Positions 7,878 through 16,494 of a stretch of DNA of 64,000 nt are shown here, piece after piece. Both the position numbers and the translations under genes were made by a program. How positions within the stretch are numbered: position 1 is the stretch's first letter; each line of letters begins with the position of its first letter. The notes under the pieces were generated by a model that searched no databases, was not told the DNA's origin, and saw only the letters and a program-made list of their open reading frames with translations. Origin of the DNA: Ruminococcus sp. UNK.MGS-30 (GTDB lineage Bacteria; Bacillota; Clostridia; Oscillospirales; Ruminococcaceae); NCBI GenBank assembly GCA_000980705.1, contig LBCK01000004.1, positions 1-64,000 of the forward strand. The letters are read 5' to 3'.

Positions 7878-8322
7878 GATCATTAAAACTCTATCGTGGA
7901 TTTCATTTGCCGCAGCCGCTGTGTGCCTGCTGCTTGCAGTATTCGTCTGGTTTCGGTTTCAGATTATGTCCGTCATCAACGATTTGACTGGAAAAACCGC
8001 CAAGAAAGCAATTGAACAGATTCGCAGTAAGAATGTCAAAAGCGGGGACAAGTCCTATCGTTCCAGTCCGGTGAATATAAATCGTGGACCTTTGACAGAA
8101 CCGGTAACCAATGCAGCTCCTGTGAAAACAGAAAAGTTGTCGGGAGATCTGGAAACGACACTGCTGCGGGAAGATAACAAAACTGTGATCTTGAATGCAG
8201 ATGGTACTACCGTCTTAAATCATGGCTCTGAGCAGGCAGCGGCAGTTCCAAACCGACCTGAAGTAGAAGTTCAAATGATAGAACAGGTTGTATTTATCCA
8301 TACAAACGAGGTGATTTCATGA
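7870..8322 (+). CDS. Small membrane protein with phospho-acceptor-like TT motifs
   Basis: 150 residues. One N-terminal membrane segment (ISFAAAAVCLLLAVFVWF, about residues 11-28) precedes a Lys-rich linker and a cytoplasmic tail with LETTLLRED and ADGTTVLNH, close matches to the Thr motifs in the linker of the FHA protein encoded at 3514. They are plausible sites for the neighbouring kinase and for FHA docking. The ATG overlaps the end of the kinase gene and its stop overlaps the next start (ATGA), so translation is probably coupled. No family name is recognised. Confidence 0.7.
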   Translation: MVEIIKTLSWISFAAAAVCLLLAVFVWFRFQIMSVINDLTGKTAKKAIEQIRSKNVKSGDKSYRSSPVNINRGPLTEPVTNAAPVKTEKLSGDLETTLLREDNKTVILNADGTTVLNHGSEQAAAVPNRPEVEVQMIEQVVFIHTNEVIS

Positions 8323-8768
8323 AAAGACAGGCAAAAAACCGAATTGTTCTGCTTTTGGTGATAGCTGGCTGTTTGCTTTGTTCTTCTGCCTGTGTGCTGT
8401 TTGTTCCGATGATACATAACCACAGTGCATGGACAATATTATGTTCCTCTGCATTTTGGGGATTCCTCATCATTGGATACGGACTTCTCTGGATGATAAA
8501 CTGGAAACGCAGAAAACAGATGAAAAAAGGTGAAAAGCGGCGAATTGGAATCATAACATTTTTCCGGAATCCTCCTGCAAAGATGATGGATTTCATTTGT
8601 CTGGCTGGAATTCTGATATTGATTATCTCTTCATTCGCTGCACCGCTGCAAGGCTATTTGCAGTATGTTTTATCTTTTCTTGTTATTTTTTCATTTCATA
8701 TGCACTGCATATTGAATGGAGAAATTTTTCGATATATGCAAACTGAGATAAGGAGTTGTTTGGAATGA
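8319..8768 (+). CDS. Hypothetical four-span membrane protein
   Basis: 149 residues starting in the ATGA overlap at 8319. Four hydrophobic stretches are visible: IVLLLVIAGCLLCSSACVLFV, ILCSSAFWGFLIIGYGLLW, MDFICLAGILILIISSFAA and YVLSFLVIFSFHMHC, with a basic loop (KRRKQMKKGEKRR) between spans 2 and 3. No family is recognised. Its tight coupling between the kinase-associated membrane protein and the giant surface protein suggests a structural or chaperone role in the secretion complex; this is inference from position only. Confidence 0.65.
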   Translation: MKRQAKNRIVLLLVIAGCLLCSSACVLFVPMIHNHSAWTILCSSAFWGFLIIGYGLLWMINWKRRKQMKKGEKRRIGIITFFRNPPAKMMDFICLAGILILIISSFAAPLQGYLQYVLSFLVIFSFHMHCILNGEIFRYMQTEIRSCLE

Positions 8769-11700
8769 AAGAAAAAAAGTTTTTCATGCGTATCGCCGCT
8801 GCGGTGTCATCTGCGGTAGTTATGTTGGCAAGCGTGCCGGCAGGTTATGCAATGGTTTCGTTTGCGGAAGAAACTTCTGCAGCCGGAACGGAAAGCAGTG
8901 TTTCTGAAACGACAGATGATGCAGCACAGCAGGAAACGGTGACGCTGAGCGGTTATGTAATTGCTGGAGATACTGTGGTTGCCAATGCCGATGTGTGGTT
9001 TGATGACACACACAGCTGTAAGACTGACAATGACGGAAAATATACTTTGGAAAATATTCCGAAGGCAGATTCATATCAGGTTACTGTGAGTCGTGGCTCC
9101 GGCTATGCGGATGAAACTGTGACAATTGCGGAAGATGGTTCTATTCGTGTTACCCCGTATTACACAGTTTCTTTTCCGAATGATGGCGAACATATCTTTT
9201 ATATAGTAGATGAAAATAATCAGGAACGCCAGGCAGATAACGTTGTTTTGCAAGCCGGTTCTGTTTTATATTTCAGAGTGGAGAATCTGACGGCAAATGA
9301 GCAGCTGTTGAATTGTGATAAGGATATTTTTGAAATAGAAGGTCTTTCGAGTAAATATCATAAAGTTGAAGTGAACAGCGATATTGATATTGAGATTGAA
9401 GTTTCTACCGGTGATGCTGTATTTCAGTATGATTTGGAAAAGCACGTTATCACATATCAGCTGCCGTCCTCAGCGAAAGAATTATACTATGCAAATGTTC
9501 CGTCAAATGAAAACCAAAAAGTAACTGCTGATTATGTCAGAGAAAACGGATCTTGCATAGCATCAGGTCAGCAGAGCGGTGAAATTAGCAAGTTGACGAG
9601 TGGATACTATTACTTCTGTTATGTGACAGCAGACGGTATTGTTTCAGATGTTTTTCCGCAGCCGAATGCGCTGGAAGTTGATGTGGATGCACCTAAGGTT
9701 TCTGTGGATGCAATTGTAACTGTAAATGGAAAATCAGAAATTACATTTACAGTCAAGGATGAGGGCAATGAAGGCGATTTTGTAAGCGGAATCGATAAGG
9801 TAGGGCTGACCAAGACAGGATCTGCCGACAATATCATAGAAGCCACAAAAGTGGATGAAAGCGGTACATATTTTGCTGTTTGCAATGAGTCTATGGATGG
9901 TTATCAGATTGCAGCGGTGGATAAATATAAAAATGCAGTGCTTGAACCGATCAGCGGCTTTACAATGGAAGTCACATATGATACAAAAAATTTGGAGCAT
10001 GACAAAAAAGTGAATGTAAAGACTTCTGCCGACTGTACTGTGACTTGTGAAGGTGCTGAAAAGACCAATAACGACAAGGAATTCCTGATAAAGGAACAGG
10101 GAAATTATACAATCCAGGCTGTCGATGAAAACGGAAAGCTTCTTGCAAAAACGACAATTCAAGTTGGAAATATCGATAATAAGCCGCCTGAGATTTCTGG
10201 ACTTTCAAATATTGGATGGACGCATACAAGCAACAATTCTGTGAAAATCATGGGAAATGTATCGGATGATAGTCATAATATCGCTGAAATCAGAATTGAG
10301 TATGCGAAAGTCGAGGGAAGTGAAGAACTTTCCGGAGATGCCCTTTACAGTGAAGATGGTGTTAATATTGAAGCGGATGGCAGATTCGCGATTACCTTGC
10401 CGGATGAAGAATTCAATGGCACCTATTATATTCGTGCAATAGACGGATGCAAAAATGTGTCTTCTCCTGTGGCTGTTGAAGTGAAGATAGACAATACTGC
10501 TCCGCAGAACGTTTCCATGTCTTATGAGCTGGAAAAAAATAAAGGATTCATCAAAGATATAGCGAATGGACTTAGCTTTGGACTGGTTTTCAAGGATAAA
10601 ATCACCATTGAGGTTGAGGCATCCGATGAACGTGAAAAAGAAGACGGAACAAAAATAGACAGTGGTATCCAGAAGTACGAGTATAAGTTGGTACCCGAGA
10701 ACACTTCCTTTGAGGATAGAGAATGGAAATCAGAGACTGAAAGCACAATTGTAATTCCTGCCACAGACTATCCAGAAGGTTTTCAAGGAAAAATTTATGT
10801 AAGAGTATTGGACAACGCCGGGAACTACACAACAACTGTGACAGATACAATGAAAGACGATGGAATTACTGTTATTTTGGATAACAAAGTTGCAGGAGCG
10901 CCTGATGTATTTGCCAGAACTGCAGGCGGAGAGATTTATGCAGACGATTCCTGGACAAATGAAGATATCATATTTACGGTAAGCGGCGGAGAGACCATAT
11001 CCGGTGTAGACCACTATGAGTATGCAGTAAATTATGTAAAGGATAACACGAATTGGGATACAGAAAATGCAGACTGGAAAACAGTTCCCAGCGAAGATGA
11101 TAAGGCAAGTATCACCGTTTCTGAGGATACCAATGCAACATACTATTTCCGTGCTGTTTCAAATGCAGAGGTGGAGGGTGAGATCACATCCATTCATGTA
11201 AAAGTACAGAAAACGATTCCGGATAATGCAGAGGTAACACTGCCGGCCGTAAACGGAAAGAATGACTGGTATGTTAGTATTCCGAGCATTTCTGTAGGAG
11301 AACCGACACGTCCCCAGTATGAAGCGCAGATCACAACTTATTATAAATTATGGAACACGCAGGCAGGAGAAAAGGAACCAAAGTCCGGAATGAGGTATAA
11401 TCCTCTTAGCCACCCGAATATTGATGACGACGGCGTTTATACTTTGAAAGTATGGACAGAAGATGAAGCAGGCAATCACTGCGAAAAAGATTATGTCAAG
11501 GAAATAAAGGTGGATACTACAGCGCCAAAGGAACAGGAACTTTACATTGTAGATGCAACTGTTGCCGGCGGTAAGAAAGCAATTTCTGTAGAGGACAAAA
11601 ATTCAATTGTCTATCGCCATATCTATCAGACTGCCATTGAGATCCGAACAGCTTTTGATTTTGATATCAGTGGGGAAGAAAAGATAGAGTATCAGAAAGT

Positions 11701-14089
11701 CAGAAGCTATGCAGTGAATGACAGCAAGTGGTCCGTATACAACGAAAAGACAGGCTTGGTTGTAAAACCGAATGAAAAATTCATTCTTGCAGTAAGAGCA
11801 ACGGATCAGGCCGGCAATACAACTACAATTTATTCTGACGGTATTATTGTTGATAATGAAGCTCCTGTTGGTGAAGGTCTGGCGCCGGAGATCACGATCG
11901 CACCGGATGCACCGAATGCAAACGGATATCATAAGAGTGATGTTGGCGTTCGGATTTCAGTCATGGATCCGCCTTATAACGGAGGTGCGTATAATCAGAG
12001 CGGTATTTATTCCGGTTTGGAATCTGTGGTGTATCGTGTGATTACAGACGGCGTTGTGACTCAGGAAGAGACTCTGTATTCAGCAAAGGAAAATCCGTCT
12101 GATGCAGATTTGCAGCCAACATTTTCAACAAATATTGTTGTCAGCAGCACACTGAACAACAGCAATAATGTTATTGTTGAAGTGGTGGCAGTTGACCGTG
12201 CCGGAAACGAACGTGTGAGCCGCACGGCAGATGGTGCAATTCAAATTGATATAACTGCCCCGACAATCCGGATCAGTTATGATAACAATAGTCCGGATGC
12301 AGCAAATGCAAAGTACTTCAAAGACGCAAGAACAGCAACGATTGAAGTGACAGAACGTAATTTCAACCCGGATGATGTACGTCTGATGCTGACAAACAGT
12401 GACGGAACAATCCCGGCAATTTCCGGCTGGTCTATATACGGCGGATCCGGAAACGGGGATGATACAGTCCATACAGCTACTTTGACTTATAGTGCAGACG
12501 GCGATTATACATTCGACATTGCCTATACAGACATGGCAGATAATCCTTGTACAGAGATCAATTATGTTTCCGGAACGGCTGCGCCCCAGGAATTTACAAT
12601 TGACCGCACAGCTCCTGTTATCAATGTATCCTATGATAATAATGATGTGAAAAACGGAAAGTATTTTTCGAAGGGACGAGTTGCTACGATTGTTATTCAG
12701 GAACATAATTTTGATTCCTCTCGTGTAAAGATCACAGCGACAGCATCGAAAAACGGAAAGGGAATTACAATTCCTGCATCAAGTGTATCCTGGTCCGGAA
12801 GTGGTGATAACCATACTGCGACCCTGAATTACAAGGATGACGGCGATTACACATTTGATATTCAATTCACAGATATGGCTGGAAATGAGAGCGGTGCTGC
12901 AAATTACGGATCATCAGCTGCCGGTAAGGAATTTACAGTTGATACAACCATTGAAAAGCCGTCTGTGACCATCAATGGCAAAGACGGAAATGGAAAGGCA
13001 TTTCAGGATGCACTCAAGCTTGCAATTGGATTTGGGGACATCAACTATAAGTCATACGATGTAAAATTAGAGCGAGTCCTCAAGGGCAAGAAAAAAGAAG
13101 ATGTAACAAAGAAATTTATCCAGAATCTGAAGGTAAGTGGAGGTTCCGGAGAAGGTATCTTTGATACCTTTGAAAAAATCCAGGAAAATGATGGCATCTA
13201 TACTTTGACTGTAACGCTTACCGACATGGCAGAGAATACGGAAACTACAGAAGTGAAATTCACAATCAATCGTTTTGGCTCTGTTTATGAGTACAGCGAA
13301 TATCTGACCAATCTGATTGCAGACGGCGGTCAATATGTCAAGGAATTGACAGAAGATCTCGTCATTACAGAGTACAATGCAGATAAACTTGTGAAGGATT
13401 CCCTCTCTATTGTTGTGACAAAGGATGGTAAACCGGTTGAAAATGCACAGTGTGATGTAACGCCGGTAATCAATGACAAGGTATCTACAGGAAACAGTGG
13501 TTGGTATCAGTATGATTATACGATCCACAAGGAAGATCTGAGTACAGACGGCGTTTACAAGATTGTGGTTTCTTCGGAGGATGAAGCCGGAAACACACCT
13601 GAAAACACCAATTATGAAGGTCAGGCAATTCTGTTCCGTGTGGATTCCACTGCACCAGAGCTGACCAGCGTAACCGGACTGGAAAAGCCTATTGTAAATG
13701 CACAAAATCTGACGGTTGACTACGATGCGTATGATACGATCGGATTGAAATCCATTACGATCTACGTAGATGATAAGGAAGTTGACAAGATCGTAGATTT
13801 TGCAGGAGATGCGAATGATTACAGCGGTTCATTTGACATTGGTGAAAGTAAGAATGCACAGAAAGTTCATCTTGTTGTAGAGGATAAGGCTGGCAATATT
13901 ACTGACACGGATACAGATGATTTCAGCAGTGCTTATGACTTTGAGCGGACGGTAACGGTATCAACAAATATGTTTGTTCGTTGGTATGCAAATAAGCCGT
14001 TGTTCTGGGGTTCTGTAGGCGGTGTTGGCGTACTGGGAATCGGAGCAGGTCTATTGGTATTCCTGAAAAAGAAGAAGAAAACAGCATAA
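8765..14089 (+). CDS. Giant Ig-like surface protein, membrane anchored
   Basis: 1774 residues from ATG 8765 (AAGGAG 9 bases upstream; overlaps the preceding stop). A signal peptide (MKEKKFFMRIAAAVSSAVV, then a cleavage region near AMVSFAEE) precedes a carboxypeptidase-regulatory-like beta domain (about residues 60-125; LSGYVIAGDTVVANADV, DNDGKYTLENIP). A long series of bacterial Ig-like modules follows, recognisable by recurring D(N/T/I)TAP strands and VxAxDxAGN turns. Two near-identical modules (about 1180-1400) share ISYDNN...YF...R.ATI and DGDYTFDI.(F/Y)TDMA. The C-terminus is a membrane span (SVGGVGVLGIGAGLLVFL) and KKKKKTA, with no LPxTG motif. Its position suggests the large extracytoplasmic component of the apparatus, or an adhesin exported with it. 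Confidence 0.85.
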   Translation: MKEKKFFMRIAAAVSSAVVMLASVPAGYAMVSFAEETSAAGTESSVSETTDDAAQQETVTLSGYVIAGDTVVANADVWFDDTHSCKTDNDGKYTLENIPKADSYQVTVSRGSGYADETVTIAEDGSIRVTPYYTVSFPNDGEHIFYIVDENNQERQADNVVLQAGSVLYFRVENLTANEQLLNCDKDIFEIEGLSSKYHKVEVNSDIDIEIEVSTGDAVFQYDLEKHVITYQLPSSAKELYYANVPSNENQKVTADYVRENGSCIASGQQSGEISKLTSGYYYFCYVTADGIVSDVFPQPNALEVDVDAPKVSVDAIVTVNGKSEITFTVKDEGNEGDFVSGIDKVGLTKTGSADNIIEATKVDESGTYFAVCNESMDGYQIAAVDKYKNAVLEPISGFTMEVTYDTKNLEHDKKVNVKTSADCTVTCEGAEKTNNDKEFLIKEQGNYTIQAVDENGKLLAKTTIQVGNIDNKPPEISGLSNIGWTHTSNNSVKIMGNVSDDSHNIAEIRIEYAKVEGSEELSGDALYSEDGVNIEADGRFAITLPDEEFNGTYYIRAIDGCKNVSSPVAVEVKIDNTAPQNVSMSYELEKNKGFIKDIANGLSFGLVFKDKITIEVEASDEREKEDGTKIDSGIQKYEYKLVPENTSFEDREWKSETESTIVIPATDYPEGFQGKIYVRVLDNAGNYTTTVTDTMKDDGITVILDNKVAGAPDVFARTAGGEIYADDSWTNEDIIFTVSGGETISGVDHYEYAVNYVKDNTNWDTENADWKTVPSEDDKASITVSEDTNATYYFRAVSNAEVEGEITSIHVKVQKTIPDNAEVTLPAVNGKNDWYVSIPSISVGEPTRPQYEAQITTYYKLWNTQAGEKEPKSGMRYNPLSHPNIDDDGVYTLKVWTEDEAGNHCEKDYVKEIKVDTTAPKEQELYIVDATVAGGKKAISVEDKNSIVYRHIYQTAIEIRTAFDFDISGEEKIEYQKVRSYAVNDSKWSVYNEKTGLVVKPNEKFILAVRATDQAGNTTTIYSDGIIVDNEAPVGEGLAPEITIAPDAPNANGYHKSDVGVRISVMDPPYNGGAYNQSGIYSGLESVVYRVITDGVVTQEETLYSAKENPSDADLQPTFSTNIVVSSTLNNSNNVIVEVVAVDRAGNERVSRTADGAIQIDITAPTIRISYDNNSPDAANAKYFKDARTATIEVTERNFNPDDVRLMLTNSDGTIPAISGWSIYGGSGNGDDTVHTATLTYSADGDYTFDIAYTDMADNPCTEINYVSGTAAPQEFTIDRTAPVINVSYDNNDVKNGKYFSKGRVATIVIQEHNFDSSRVKITATASKNGKGITIPASSVSWSGSGDNHTATLNYKDDGDYTFDIQFTDMAGNESGAANYGSSAAGKEFTVDTTIEKPSVTINGKDGNGKAFQDALKLAIGFGDINYKSYDVKLERVLKGKKKEDVTKKFIQNLKVSGGSGEGIFDTFEKIQENDGIYTLTVTLTDMAENTETTEVKFTINRFGSVYEYSEYLTNLIADGGQYVKELTEDLVITEYNADKLVKDSLSIVVTKDGKPVENAQCDVTPVINDKVSTGNSGWYQYDYTIHKEDLSTDGVYKIVVSSEDEAGNTPENTNYEGQAILFRVDSTAPELTSVTGLEKPIVNAQNLTVDYDAYDTIGLKSITIYVDDKEVDKIVDFAGDANDYSGSFDIGESKNAQKVHLVVEDKAGNITDTDTDDFSSAYDFERTVTVSTNMFVRWYANKPLFWGSVGGVGVLGIGAGLLVFLKKKKKTA

Positions 14090-14109
14090 TATTTTCCCGA
14101 TAAAATGAT

Positions 14110-14206
14110 GGTAGCGAACCTGAAATGTGATTATTTTGGGTTTGCTATCCATCACAAATGACAGTTGCTGAATATCTGTCAACTGTTATTTGTGATGGAT
14201 AGCAAA
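14110..14206 (+). promoter_or_regulatory. Mutually exclusive RNA hairpins between surface-protein and FHA genes
   Basis: Segment A GGTAGCGAACC (14110-14120) can pair with B GGGTTTGCTATCC (14138-14150). B also begins the left arm (14141-14159) of a second, longer stem whose right arm is ATTTGTGATGGATAGCAAA (14188-14206), with ACAGTTG/CAACTGT pairing inside. The A:B and B:C structures cannot form together. The second stem ends in an A-rich run, not a T run, so it is not an ordinary plus-strand terminator. It may be a processing, stability or attenuation element that sets different expression up- and downstream. Confidence 0.6.
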
Positions 14207-14228
14207 AAATGCAAAGGAAGTGAGAAAG

Positions 14229-15134
14229 ATGAATCCATTGATTGAATGCGGCGTAATTACTGAGAAACAATCCGGCGTAAACTTTATGTATGTGCTGAAT
14301 GACAATAAAGACTTTCTCATTACAGAGTATAAGGTACTTCAGAATCAGAGTGACAGTAACTTCATTCCGTGCATGAAAATATTATATAATGGAAAAACTG
14401 CACTTTACTATAAAACAGATATATGCCGTACGCTCCAGGAGATATTGCCGAATTTGGACAGCAACAGCTTTATGAATGTTGTTGCAAATCTGCTTCGAAC
14501 AATTATTGAAGTTAAGAATAATGGCTTTTTGTCCTGTCAGAACATTGACTTGTCTTTTGATAAGATATTCGTCAACGGGAGCAATCTAAACGTCAACCTG
14601 GTATATGTTCCGATCCAGCGGCACGCTTATGCAGACTATATTGCTTTTGAAACCAAGCTGCGTACAAAGCTGATTGAGACGATCCATCAGAATCCGTCTC
14701 TACAATCGCCTTCTACGGCATCGTTAGAGCGAAACCTTTCCGACAGCACAATGTCGATCACGACGCTTGCCGGTTATGTACGGGGCGGCGAACCGACGCA
14801 GGGACGACCGGTTTCCTCGTCTGCATCTGTACAGCAGATGAAACTCATTGCGCTGCGAGCGCCGGTTCGGTTTGAACTGGTGGTGGATCAGAATGAGTAC
14901 ATCATCGGGAAAAAGGCTGGTGCAGTAAACGGTGTGATTTCTTTTAACAGCGCAATCAGCAGAGTACACTGTAAAATTATTCAAAATGAGTTCGGATATA
15001 AAATCGAAGATCTGGGAAGTGCAAATGGTACATATGTCAATCGGCAGAAACTGATTGCACATAAAGCGGTTCCGATTAAAAATGGTGACATTGTTCGTTT
15101 GGCGAACAGCGATTTTCAAGTATTGATTCAGTGA
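14229..15134 (+). CDS. Second FHA-domain protein with DUF6382-like N-terminus
   Basis: 301 residues from ATG 14229, with AAGGAAG at the right distance; a GTG nine bases earlier is less well placed. The N-terminal domain (about 1-150; FLITEYKVLQNQ, then NNGFLSCQNIDLSFDKIFVN, LNVNLVYVPI) has the same pattern as the first FHA protein of the operon. The C-terminal FHA domain (about 215-300) shows the complete signature: YIIGKKAG, NSAISRVHCKI, DLGSANGTYVN and NGDIVRLANSDFQV. It should bind phosphothreonine peptides made by the kinase. It starts a second gene block (FHA, ATPase, YukD, EssC) after the hairpin region. Confidence 0.85.
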   Translation: MNPLIECGVITEKQSGVNFMYVLNDNKDFLITEYKVLQNQSDSNFIPCMKILYNGKTALYYKTDICRTLQEILPNLDSNSFMNVVANLLRTIIEVKNNGFLSCQNIDLSFDKIFVNGSNLNVNLVYVPIQRHAYADYIAFETKLRTKLIETIHQNPSLQSPSTASLERNLSDSTMSITTLAGYVRGGEPTQGRPVSSSASVQQMKLIALRAPVRFELVVDQNEYIIGKKAGAVNGVISFNSAISRVHCKIIQNEFGYKIEDLGSANGTYVNRQKLIAHKAVPIKNGDIVRLANSDFQVLIQ

Positions 15135-15148
15135 GGCGGTGAAATATT

Positions 15149-16207
15149 GTGGGAAAGCCGAGAATTGTGATTGCAGATGCAGATGAAGCGTATATTGCAC
15201 CGCTGCAGCAAAAATTTATAGAAGCATTTTTTGATAAAATTGATCTGGAGATAATTACAGAAGAAGAATGCTTTCGTTCCTTGTTTTCTGCACCGCAAAA
15301 AATGGATATTTTGGTTGTGAGCGAGGCATTTTACTCCATTGAATTGCAGCGGCACAATATTGAAAATATCTTTTTGATGACAGAGCAGTCTTCTGACGGA
15401 CAGACAAGTGATCTGCTTGTCAACAAGATTTTCAAGTATGCCAAAAATGTAAAGGAAATCTTTCATGAGATAATCGGTTCGAGTTCGGATTCGCTGCGTG
15501 CTAAAACGGAAATCAAAAAGCAAACGCAAACAATACTTGTGACTGCTGCAAGCGGAGGCGCTGGAAAAACCACAATTGCACTGGGCATGGCAGCGTGTCT
15601 GGCGCAGGCGCATAAACGGGTGTTATACATTGATGCTGAATTTGTACAGAATTTTCAGTTCTTTTTGAATAACACGACACCGATCTCAAATGAACTGATC
15701 CCTAAATTTCAAGTTGGAAATGAACGTTTATTTGCTGATGTGCAAAGTCATATTCGAAGAGAATTGTTTGAATATCTGCCTCCGTTTCGGGCATCAATCA
15801 GTGCGTATAATATCAGCTTTGGGATTTTTACCTATCTGGCGGAACAGATTAAGAAAACCAATGTTTATGATTTTATCATTATCGATACGGATTCTACATT
15901 TAGTGATGAAAAAGGTGATCTGATAGATCATGCGGATAAAGTATTTCTGGTAACCAGGCAGGATCTTTATTCTGTGTATAAAACAAATTGTATGCTGGGG
16001 AATATTAACTATTCCGATTCTGACAAGTTTCTGTTTTTGTGCAATGCGTTTCAAACAGAATATGAGAATACACTGTTAAACGCAGAAAGTCATTCCGCAT
16101 TCATGGTAAATGAGTACATTCATTGGATTCCGGAATGTGAAAAAATGCACTTGGATGAGTTGGCAAAAGTAGATGGCTTGCAAAAAATAGCATATTCTTT
16201 GCTGTAA
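15149..16207 (+). CDS. MinD/CpaE(TadZ)-like P-loop ATPase with receiver-like N-terminus
   Basis: 352 residues, GTG start at 15149 after GAGGCGGTGAAA. Residues 1 to about 115 form an alternating alpha/beta domain resembling a degenerate response-regulator receiver (RIVIADADEAYIAPLQQKF, then MDILVVSEAF). An SIMIBI-class ATPase domain follows, with a deviant Walker A ASGGAGKTTIALGMAACLAQ (about residues 135-154), YIDAEF, DFIIIDTDSTF and VFLVTRQD. This arrangement is that of CpaE/TadZ proteins, which place secretion or pilus machines at cell poles. It lies between an FHA gene and yukD, so it probably positions or assembles the T7SS. This is not a standard T7SSb subunit. Confidence 0.82.
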   Translation: MGKPRIVIADADEAYIAPLQQKFIEAFFDKIDLEIITEEECFRSLFSAPQKMDILVVSEAFYSIELQRHNIENIFLMTEQSSDGQTSDLLVNKIFKYAKNVKEIFHEIIGSSSDSLRAKTEIKKQTQTILVTAASGGAGKTTIALGMAACLAQAHKRVLYIDAEFVQNFQFFLNNTTPISNELIPKFQVGNERLFADVQSHIRRELFEYLPPFRASISAYNISFGIFTYLAEQIKKTNVYDFIIIDTDSTFSDEKGDLIDHADKVFLVTRQDLYSVYKTNCMLGNINYSDSDKFLFLCNAFQTEYENTLLNAESHSAFMVNEYIHWIPECEKMHLDELAKVDGLQKIAYSLL

Positions 16208-16222
16208 AAGAGGAGGATCAGA

Positions 16223-16474
16223 ATGCAGGACAAGGCGATTATGATCGTAAAGATTTTTTCCAGAAAAGAAGTTTATGATATTGAGGTTCCACTTGATATT
16301 TCTGCAAATGACTTTGTGATTGCATTAAATCAAGCATTTCAGCTTGGCATTGATACAAATAATATTCTGAATTGTTATCTGAAAACAGAAAGTCCTACTG
16401 CATTGATTCGGGGCAATAAACTGCTGCGGGATTATGGGCTGAGAAACGGAACGATTATCAATATAACAGTATAA
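16223..16474 (+). CDS. yukD: YukD/EsaB ubiquitin-like type VII secretion protein
   Basis: 83 residues with AGAGGAGG upstream of ATG 16223. The small beta-grasp pattern is clear: IMIVKIFSRKEVYDIEVP, a helix NDFVIALNQAFQ, and the C-terminal LLRDYGLRNGTIINITV that is typical of YukD/EsaB proteins (a short ubiquitin fold ending L..(Y/G)G(L/I)..G..I.I). In Bacillus and Staphylococcus these cytosolic proteins are needed for, or modulate, WXG100 secretion. It is placed right before essC, the usual neighbourhood. Confidence 0.85.
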   Translation: MQDKAIMIVKIFSRKEVYDIEVPLDISANDFVIALNQAFQLGIDTNNILNCYLKTESPTALIRGNKLLRDYGLRNGTIINITV

Positions 16475-16494
16475 TTACAAGATGGGGTGAAGAT

